Positions 1 through 5,800 of a DNA stretch of 7,697 bases are shown here, piece by piece. Numbering within the stretch: position 1 is the first letter of the stretch; each line of letters begins with the position of its first letter. The translations under genes and the position numbers were made by a program. The DNA lies in assembly GCA_031268115.1 (NCBI GenBank), contig JAIRXV010000456.1, forward strand, positions 1 through 7,697. The letters are read 5' to 3'. A model generated the notes under the pieces. The model was given only the letters and a program-made list of their open reading frames with translations. It was not told where the DNA came from and did no database searches. This stretch comes from Bifidobacteriaceae bacterium (GTDB lineage Bacteria; Actinomycetota; Actinomycetes; Actinomycetales; WQXJ01).

Positions 1-45
1 CCTCCCCGCTTCCCCTCCCCGCTTCCCCTCCCCGCTTCCCCTCCG
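1..45. repeat. 13-bp tandem repeat at window edge, G-rich on the minus strand
   Basis: The 13-bp unit CTCCCCGCTTCCC is repeated about three and a half times with no substitutions; the GCTT core recurs at positions 8, 21 and 34. The array may continue beyond the left edge. It lies just downstream of the ThiF-like gene, whose stop is at 65-67. Transcripts of that gene would read it as runs of GGGG separated by AAGC or A, which could form a G-quadruplex. No role is established. It may be a simple slippage-expanded satellite or contribute to transcript end formation. Confidence 0.8.
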
Positions 46-64
46 CCAGCCCGCTACCGCCTCC

Positions 65-1165
65 CTACGCCGCTTGTTCGCTTGGCGCGAAATCGTTGTC
101 TTGGCCTGTGACGGGCGCGATGCAGCCGCACTCTGGGTGGGGACTCCAACGTATGGCCCGCGTGGAATAGTCGGGCAGCGCGAAGGCGATGGTCAGGTCA
201 GCGCAAGGCGGGCGGTACCCGGTCAGGGCCGCGACCACCTGTGAGGCGGCGTAGCACCCGACCAGGCTCGCCAGGGCGGGATCCTCGCCGCGGGCGCCTA
301 GGGTGTGGCTGTTGGCGAGTTGGGTCGCCATGGTGGGCCAAAGGGGATCCTCGTCGGTGGAGTGCAGGGCGAGGCAGCGTAGGCAGGGGCCGTGCCCTGG
401 GCTCACCCACGGTCCCACGGAGGAGCTTGCCTCTCCGATCAGCACCAAGAGGTGGGGCGACCCTTGGTACATGAGGTCTCGTGCGCGCAGGATGTCGTAG
501 ACGCCGCAGTCAACCATGACGGTGACGTGGGTCTCGGCGCCCGTTCTGACGAACGGGACGCACGCTCCGGGCATCGATCTGACCCGGGATCTCATGACAG
601 CATCGCGCGGCTGACCGATGTCGGCCTGGGTGTAGTCGAGGCCGCAGTCCCGCGGCGTTACGGGGCTGGGATCGGTCAGAAGGAGGTGGCCTACCCCAGA
701 GGCCGCGAGGGTTGCCGCGACTCGCGCGCCGGTCCGTCCGAGGCCAACCACGTGCACGGATGAGGCGACCAGGTCCATGATCGGTGGCCAGCCGTCATCG
801 TCCCTGGTCAGCGCCCGAGACTCGGCGGCGGGAGCCAAGAGTTCGCGCGCGGGGCGGGGGATGGACAGCTGCGAGGCACCGCGCGTTGGGCCTTGCACCA
901 CGCCGGCGTCCACCAATTCGCCAACGATTGCATCCGCTCGGCTCGGATCGTAGTGCTCGCGAATCAGAATGCCTCTGAGCTGGGGCAACGTGTGGTCGAT
1001 GGTTAGGGCTTCGAGTATGAGGTACTCCCGCGGGTCTTGCAGCGTCAACCGGTGCGAGATGCGTTCCTCGACGCCGATTTGCACTTCCAGATCGTCCCGC
1101 CACAGGGGGCTGAGTCCTCGTTTGAGATGCACTGTGTCCGCCTTGTCTCGAAGGATGGGTGGCAT
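65..1165 (-). CDS. ThiF/E1-like protein (cyclodehydratase-like, orphan)
   Basis: This is a 366-aa cytoplasmic protein with a ThiF/MoeB/E1-type nucleotide-binding fold. Residues 1-130 form an N-terminal region unlike classical E1 enzymes and resemble the leader-binding region of azoline cyclodehydratase partner proteins. A Rossmann segment follows, with the glycine motif GLGRTG at 141-146 and an acidic residue at the end of the second strand (D165). The Cys pairs CLRC (261-264) and CGC (346-348) look like the zinc-binding Cys4 of this superfamily. Where active E1-type enzymes usually carry a lysine before the next helix there is an arginine (QPRDAV, R187), so adenylation activity is uncertain. 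No YcaO, ThiS/MoaD-like carrier or precursor peptide gene is visible, so a peptide-modifying role cannot be assigned. The ATG at 1165 is preceded by a weak Shine-Dalgarno stretch (AGGGCAG). The upstream hairpin suggests it has its own promoter. Substrate and function are unknown. Confidence 0.85.
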   Translation of the reverse strand: MPPILRDKADTVHLKRGLSPLWRDDLEVQIGVEERISHRLTLQDPREYLILEALTIDHTLPQLRGILIREHYDPSRADAIVGELVDAGVVQGPTRGASQLSIPRPARELLAPAAESRALTRDDDGWPPIMDLVASSVHVVGLGRTGARVAATLAASGVGHLLLTDPSPVTPRDCGLDYTQADIGQPRDAVMRSRVRSMPGACVPFVRTGAETHVTVMVDCGVYDILRARDLMYQGSPHLLVLIGEASSSVGPWVSPGHGPCLRCLALHSTDEDPLWPTMATQLANSHTLGARGEDPALASLVGCYAASQVVAALTGYRPPCADLTIAFALPDYSTRAIRWSPHPECGCIAPVTGQDNDFAPSEQAA

Positions 1166-1212
1166 AACTCTGCCCTGCCGATCCCTCTTGCGTCACATTG
1201 ACCCCCGCGACC

Positions 1213-1233
1213 TGTGGATAACCCTGTGGACGA
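1213..1233. promoter_or_regulatory. Pair of DnaA-box-like sites upstream of the ThiF-like gene
   Basis: TGTGGATAA at 1213-1221 is the exact complement of the classical DnaA box TTATCCACA. A second, imperfect copy, TGTGGACGA, follows in the same orientation at 1225-1233, with starts 12 bp apart. Both lie in the 150-bp gap between the DUF5679 terminator and the start of the ThiF-like gene, 48 to 68 bp upstream of its ATG. They may mark DnaA-dependent regulation of that gene or a DnaA titration site. The exact match is seen directly; binding is inferred, and one perfect 9-mer can occur by chance. Confidence 0.4.
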
Positions 1234-1259
1234 TGCCGGTCCCCACCCTTCGCCGCCAA

Positions 1260-1304
1260 ACGCACCAACGGCCTGGCGAACGAATCGCCAGGCCGTTGGT
1301 GCGT
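1260..1304 (-). terminator. Perfect 20-bp hairpin, probable terminator of the DUF5679 gene
   Basis: Arms 1260-1279 and 1285-1304 are perfectly complementary over 20 bp around the 5-nt loop ACGAA. On the minus strand the hairpin begins 11 nt after the DUF5679 stop codon (1316-1318) and is followed by TTTGG, a short T run. Length, position and orientation fit an intrinsic terminator that separates DUF5679 from the ThiF-like gene. The plus strand has no gene that needs it. Confidence 0.8.
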
Positions 1305-1315
1305 GGGGCGGGGGG

Positions 1316-1471
1316 CTATGCCTTGCCGATGATGCGGTTGACCGTGGTGTTGCAGACGGGGCAGGAACCCTTGGCCATGCGCCGACCGTTGGTGACCACC
1401 ACGTTGCCCTCGGTTTGACGCTTGTCCTTGCACTTGACGCAGTAGAACTCCCCCGAATAGGTCTCAGCCAT
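1316..1471 (-). CDS. DUF5679 family zinc-ribbon mini-protein
   Basis: This is a 51-aa protein, recognised from its start MAETYSGEFYCVKCK and from two CxxC pairs, C11/C14 and C37/C40, that form a probable zinc ribbon. Between them lies the basic segment NGRRMAKGSCPVC. This matches the small DUF5679 proteins found across actinobacteria, whose function is not established; the fold suggests nucleic-acid or protein binding in the cytoplasm. The start is well supported by a GGAG Shine-Dalgarno sequence (complement of 1478-1481), 6 nt from the ATG. An overlapping ATG four bases upstream is out of frame. It is transcribed divergently from the YgjP-like gene and ends in a strong hairpin, so it is probably a single-gene transcript. 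A weak TATCCT -10-like hexamer lies at 1517-1522 on the minus strand. Confidence 0.92.
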   Translation of the reverse strand: MAETYSGEFYCVKCKDKRQTEGNVVVTNGRRMAKGSCPVCNTTVNRIIGKA

Positions 1472-1638
1472 TCATGACTCCGTTTCAAAGCAAAGGCGGA
1501 TCCCGAAGGACCCGCCAGGATAGGTGACAGTCGCCTACTGTAGCCCGAATTGGGACCCGCACATGCACACATCCCGTCAGGCGAGCACTCGGCAGCACGG
1601 CTGGCACCGCCATCGGCCTCATTGTCGTGGGTGGGCGC

Positions 1639-1654
1639 TACCCTCGCTGGCATG
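1639..1654 (+). promoter_or_regulatory. Possible -10 element giving a leaderless start for the YgjP-like gene
   Basis: TACCCT at 1639-1644 fits the TAnnnT pattern of actinobacterial -10 elements and ends 7 nt before the ATG at 1652, so transcription could begin at or next to the start codon. No Shine-Dalgarno sequence precedes this ATG, which agrees with a leaderless mRNA; these are common in actinobacteria. No convincing -35 hexamer is seen. This is inference from spacing alone. Confidence 0.35.
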
Positions 1655-2272
1655 AACGGCAGCGTGGGTCGGAGTGAGGGGAAGGCGGCGCAGCGCGATA
1701 TGGCGCAGGTGCGCGTGGAGCGCTCGGCGCGGCGGAGCAAGACGGTATCGGCGTACCGCAAGGATGGGGTGCTCGTGGTTGCCATCCCGGCCGATTTCAC
1801 GGCCGATCAAGAGCGGGAGTGGGTGGCCAAGATGAGCGCGCGGCTCCTGGCCAAGGAGGCTCGCAGCCGGCTGTCCGATGATGCGTTGGCGGCTCGGGCG
1901 CGGCGGCTGTCAGAGCAGTACCTAGGCGGGCGGGCGCGGCCCGCGTCGGTCGTGTGGTCGGCCGATCAGCAGAAGCGGTGGGGATCGGCCACCAAGGATC
2001 GCGGGACTATTCGATTGTCCGTGCGGCTCAGCGAGGTTCCCGGCTGGGTGCTCGATTACGTGTTGCTCCACGAACTGATTCACTTGATTGCGCCCCACGG
2101 GCACGGTCCCCAGTTCCGCGCCTTGCTCGCGCGTTTTCCCCACGCGGACATGGCGGAGGGTTTCCTGCGTGGGCTGGCGTGGGCGGATGTTCCCGCCCAC
2201 CGCCGTGAACAGGACGATGCCGTTCCCAGCCCACCGCAGGATGAGGCCCCGTGTCCGCTTACCTTGTTCTAG
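1652..2272 (+). CDS. YgjP/DUF45-like zinc metallopeptidase (M48-type)
   Basis: This is a 206-aa cytoplasmic protein of the YgjP-like (DUF45) family, whose structural relatives are zinc metallopeptidases. Diagnostic features are a basic N-terminus with RRSKTVSAYR, the segment KRWGSATKDRGTIRLSVRL, and WVLDYVLLHELIHL, with the zinc motif HELIH at residues 140-144. The third ligand should be H149 or H151 in PHGHG. Three details differ from what I recall of the family: RWGSA in place of RWGSC, one extra residue between HExxH and the third His region, and FR in place of FW after it. The start is uncertain. The frame is open upstream to a TTG at 1550 with no support. ATG 1652 fits a leaderless start. 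ATG 1700 would also keep the conserved region. The gene has no C-terminal extension and ends in the convergent repeat region. Its substrate is unknown. Confidence 0.85.
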   Translation: MNGSVGRSEGKAAQRDMAQVRVERSARRSKTVSAYRKDGVLVVAIPADFTADQEREWVAKMSARLLAKEARSRLSDDALAARARRLSEQYLGGRARPASVVWSADQQKRWGSATKDRGTIRLSVRLSEVPGWVLDYVLLHELIHLIAPHGHGPQFRALLARFPHADMAEGFLRGLAWADVPAHRREQDDAVPSPPQDEAPCPLTLF

Positions 2273-2274
2273 GA

Positions 2275-2309
2275 CGCCGACGAATAGCCGGCGTTCGACC
2301 GCGTCGGCG
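2275..2309 (+). terminator. Hairpin just after the YgjP-like gene
   Basis: CGCCGACG (2275-2282) pairs perfectly with CGTCGGCG (2302-2309) around a 19-nt loop that itself contains the small palindrome GCCGGC. It starts 3 nt after the stop codon at 2270-2272. There is no T tract, only GGGGGAGAG, so it is a weak terminator candidate of the type often accepted in high-GC genomes. It could also be the outer edge of the larger repeat element that follows. Confidence 0.4.
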
Positions 2310-2324
2310 GGGGAGAGCGTAGCT

Positions 2325-2353
2325 CTGACCTGCTGAAACGCGGCAGCCAACAT
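2325..2353 (+). repeat. Left 29-bp arm of the outer inverted repeat
   Basis: This segment begins CTGACC and ends CAT. It matches the reverse complement of 2756-2784 at 23 of 29 positions without gaps, including the core TGAAACGC. The arm directly abuts the left CTAG palindrome, whereas the right arm is separated from its palindrome by 2 nt. The pair encloses the whole palindrome and tandem-repeat array, as terminal inverted repeats of a small mobile element or the closing stem of a structured RNA would. Confidence 0.7.
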
Positions 2354-2384
2354 CTAGGACGGTGGTGTTTCACCACCGTCCTAG
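2354..2384. repeat. Left 31-bp CTAG-ended palindrome (strong hairpin)
   Basis: Arms 2354-2367 and 2371-2384 pair perfectly over 14 bp around a TTT loop, starting and ending in CTAG. The final CTAG (2381-2384) is also the first four bases of the first 114-bp unit. It has the same length and outer sequence plan as the palindrome at 2723-2753. Read from either strand it could end transcripts of the two convergent genes, although neither side has a T tract. Confidence 0.85.
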
Positions 2385-2722
2385 CGGCACCCCACGGGAT
2401 CTTTTCCCTTCGCTGCGCTACGGGAAAATCTCCTGCGGGGACCCCGGGATCCGAAAGCTCGGCTCATCTGCACACGTCTCAACAACAAAGGCAGCTAGTG
2501 GCACCCCACGGGATCTTTTCCCTTCGCTGCGCTACGGGAAAATCTCCTGCGGGGACCCCGGGATCCGAAAGCTCGGCTCATCTGCACACGTTTCAGCGAC
2601 AAAGGCAGCTAGCGGCACCCCGCGGGATCTTTTCCCTTCGCTGCGCTACGGGGAAATCTCCCGCGGGGACCCCGGGATCCGAAAACTCGGCTCATCTGCA
2701 CACGTTTCAGCGACAAAGGCAG
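2381..2722. repeat. Three tandem copies of a 114-bp hairpin-bearing unit
   Basis: The units are 2381-2494, 2495-2608 and 2609-2722, joined head to tail and each starting with CTAG. I count 4 differences between units 1 and 2 and 5 between units 2 and 3, all of them transitions. Each unit holds a roughly 51-nt hairpin (2390-2440, 2504-2554, 2618-2668): an outer 10-bp stem, a symmetric TC/TC internal loop, a 7-bp TTTTCCC/GGGAAAA stem and a 13-nt loop containing CGCTGCGC. A second small stem, CCGA/TCGG, follows. The period is a multiple of three, so two plus frames stay open, but nothing suggests translation. The unit looks like an intergenic palindromic repeat amplified in place. Confidence 0.92.
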
Positions 2723-2753
2723 CTAGGTCGGCGGCCGAAAAGCTCCGACCTAG
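2723..2753. repeat. Right 31-bp CTAG-ended palindrome
   Basis: CTAGGTCGG (2723-2731) pairs with CCGACCTAG (2745-2753), and after a one-base bulge GGC (2733-2735) pairs with GCT (2742-2744) around a CGAAAA loop. Its 31-bp length and its ends match the left palindrome at 2354-2384. The sixth base pair is T-A here and A-T there, a compensated change. It closes the tandem array at a CTAG junction. Confidence 0.8.
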
Positions 2754-2755
2754 CA

Positions 2756-2784
2756 ATGCCAGCTGCTGCGTTTCAACTGGTCAG
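2756..2784 (-). repeat. Right 29-bp arm of the outer inverted repeat
   Basis: This is the reverse complement of the arm at 2325-2353, identical at 23 of 29 positions, and lies just outside the right CTAG palindrome. It overlaps the hairpin candidate at 2765-2813, so the same bases could pair either locally or with the distant left arm. Confidence 0.7.
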
Positions 2785-2813
2785 CGCGGTCTGCGCCGAT
2801 TCAGTTGACGCAG
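2765..2813 (-). terminator. Hairpin downstream of the surface protein gene
   Basis: CTGCGTTTCAACTG (2765-2778) pairs with CAGTTGACGCAG (2802-2813) over 12 bp with a two-base bulge (TT). The enclosed loop is GC-rich and contains a further GCG/CGC stem. On the minus strand it begins 15 nt after the stop codon of the surface protein gene (2829-2831). There is no T tract. Position and strength make it a plausible terminator, but it overlaps the outer inverted repeat and may serve that structure instead. Confidence 0.45.
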
Positions 2814-2828
2814 TCGTCGGCCGTCTTA

Positions 2829-5800
2829 TCAGCGGCCTCCTATAGGGCGTGTCAGTGCCCGGCGGCGGATCAGCAGCAGGATCGCGCCGGTGAGCAGGGC
2901 CGCGAACGCGGACAAGCCGAGTGACTGGATGCCATCGGCGCCGGTGTTCCCGAGCCCCTCCGCGCCCTCAGCGCCAGACCGCCCCGGCGTTGTCCCGGGC
3001 CGGGCGGGGTCCGTTGTGGGCAGCACCTGCGGCGGCGTTGTGCTCTTCGACGGTGTGGCCGATGGCGAAGCGGGTGGTGTTGTCACAGGCGTATCCGGCG
3101 GTGTAGCGGGCGATGACGGCACCCCAGTATTTGGCGGCGTGGGAGTGTCGGGCTCGCGCGGGTCTGGCGGGCGTGGCGGCACGATCGTGGAGCCGCAGTT
3201 GTTGGACGGGTCTTGATCGTTGCTGGCCGCCACGCAGGCGCGGTTGACAATCTCGCTGCCCTGCGGGATCGGATTCGTCACCTCGACGGTCACTGTGAAC
3301 ACGGCGCTGCCGGGGTTGAACGGCGCATCGGTCGGATCCTCCACAGTGGGCCGCTGCATGACGAAGTCGAGTTGGTTCCCGCTGCTCTGATCGATCCACC
3401 CGCTCGGCATCTGGACGGATACCACCCGCAGGCCGGATGGCACGGAATCGGTGACTTCCGCCCGATAGGCGGGGTTGGCCCCAGAATTCTTCGCGGTCAA
3501 CTCGAACTCGAACTCGCTGCCCACAGCAGGGTTGGTTCCCGCCGTCAACGAACTCGTCTTCGTCAAGGAGACTTCCGTGACGGGATCGTTGGTGAATGCG
3601 CAGTCCGCGCTCGCGGCCAGGCCCAACATCAAGGTGGGGTTACCGGTGTAGTACTCGTGGTGCTCGACCCCATCTTCGCCGTCCCACCGGCACACGGCGC
3701 CCCTGAGGGCGTAACCGGAGGGGCCGCCATCGTCCTCTGAGATCGTGTAATCCTGGTGCGGCAGCAAGTGAACGGCCTCCCCCGACGCGACCCCAGTGGA
3801 AGCTGGTGGCGGCACGCCAAGGTCACCGGGATCGCCCTCGGGGGTGGCACTGAACGTCCAGTCCGCGGGGGTGGCCGAACCTCCACTGACCACCTTCGTC
3901 ACGGTCAACTCGGCCGTGTAGTTCAGCGCGATGCAATCGATCTGGCGGCCGTACGGAACGGTGATAGCGCCGTACAGGCCCTCACTCAGGAATTGGAATT
4001 GGTCGTCGATCGGATCGCCCCAAAGGCACAGCCAACTCCCCGTGGATCCTGCGACGTGAGGTCCGCCAAGGTCTTCCGGCACGGAGTACTGCCAGTACGC
4101 GGGATCGCCCTCCGATTCAGCTAGGACATAGGCCACACCAGGGGTGACGTTGGCGACCGTGTTGCCGTAGGTGGCGGAGTTGAAGTAGTCAAAGCGCCCC
4201 GTGGGTCCGGGCAGCGCGTCCGCCGCCATGGGTGTGGCGGTGAGAAGCCACTTGTCCCCCCCCGTGTCCAATTGGCTCGGATCGGTAAACGTGGCGTTGA
4301 GTGAGGCCTTCTGAACCAGTTTGTACAGGCTCAGCAGTGTCGCGCAGTTCACGGTATTCGTGATCTCTAGAGTGTTCGCGCCCGCCCCGAGTTGGAAGTC
4401 GTAATCCGCGATCGCCTCATTCGGCACGGTGGCCACTCCGGCATCGCCGAGCTTGGCCGCAGTCACGACCGCCCCAGCGGACTTGCATTTCTGATAGCCC
4501 TGGTATTCAGGATCCTCAACAACGGACCAGTCGCCGCCCTCCGTGAGACCGCCGTATTCGACCCCCCAGACCAGCCCGTCATACAGGGCGGAGTCGTTGC
4601 TCATGGCCAGTCCGGCCGAGAAGTCGCTCGGAGGGGTGTCGTAAAGGCCGGGCTGGGCGGGATCGGCAAAGGTCTCTGTCTTCAGAGGCGTGTACGGGCC
4701 GGGTCCTTCGACGGACTCAACTTGGTTGATCACCCACTTCTTGGTCACCGTTAACGTTGCCGGGGGCGGTGCCGTCGGCAACGCCCGGTTGTAGACCACG
4801 CACGAGATCATCTCGCTCGGATCGGCGATCGGGACCGTAAAGCCGTCAGTCGTAGTGGTGGTGGCCACGGCTGCGCCAGTGTCCAGCCTGGTGCACTGCG
4901 CGTTGAAGCCGTTCACCGGATACAGCTCGTAGTGGGTCTGAACGGTCTCCGCGACAGTGAACGTACTGGATGACGCGGCGAGCTCGAAGGGTGTGCTCTC
5001 CGCGCCGGTTCCCGCTTGGGTGGTGAGAGCGGCAGCGGTGTCACTCCCAAAGGTGGCCCCCGTCCCCGTCACGGCGAACTCCCAACCACCGGCCGGAACC
5101 GCCTGCGTCAGATCGTTGGAACCCTCCGGGAGCACCTGCTTGACCACGGTCAACGATCCGCTGCAACCATGCAACGCAACATTGGCCAAGACCGTGGCCG
5201 CATTGGCCCAATCGGCCTGGTAATAGTCGGTGCCTTCGATGGGTCCGGAGATCGCTTCCAGGTTGTAGGCGGCGCCAGAAATACCGTCGCCCAGGCCCAC
5301 CGCGATGATCTTGGTGCCCTGGTTCTTGACGGCGTTGGCCGAGAAGATCGAGTGTTCAATTTCCACGAACCGGGTTTGAATCCCGGTCCCGAGCGGTGTC
5401 CCGCCCGAGGTAAACGGTCCGTAGCGAGTCGGGTTGCCGTCAGTGAGCACCAGCACCACATCGAAACGCTGAGGGGATTGCGCCACTTGGAACAAGGCGC
5501 GGTCCCAGTTGGTGGCCTGGCCAGGGTTGGGTTGGGTCAGGCCGTTGATCCAGCCGATCACCGTATCGGCGCCCTCTTGGGTGGACACCGGTGTTAGCGG
5601 CCGGTTGTCGTTGCTTCCTGGCGATGCAGTCGCGCTGGGGGCCGGGACAATAGACCCGAACGTATACAGCGCCACCTGCGATGGCGTTCCCACCAGCGAT
5701 TGTGTCAGCGCCCCGGCGGTCTGCTTGAGAGCGCCTTGGGCCCCCGCCTCGAACACCGACCCAGACAGATCCAACACCAGCGCGACATTCAAGCCGCACT

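Noticed and set aside
1550..1651. Upstream TTG start extending the YgjP-like protein by 34 residues
   Set aside because: No ribosome binding site is present, the extra residues do not resemble the family, and the region is the divergent promoter region.
795..1800. Minus-strand frames of 212 and 251 codons across 795-1433 and 1045-1800
   Set aside because: They overlap the ThiF-like, DUF5679 and YgjP-like genes and the terminator hairpin in other frames and have low-complexity composition.
2381..2722. CRISPR array
   Set aside because: The units are 114 bp, directly adjacent and nearly identical throughout, with no variable spacers and no cas gene.
2325..2784. Integron attC site or retron msr-msd
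   Set aside because: There are no RYYYAAC/GTTRRRY ends in the right arrangement, and no integrase or reverse transcriptase gene in the window.
2362..2808. Plus-strand open frame encoding a 38-residue peptide repeated three times
   Set aside because: The period of 114 bp is divisible by three, so any frame without a stop in one unit stays open in all. Two overlapping frames are open, there is no ribosome binding site, and the substitutions follow the DNA hairpin instead of a protein.
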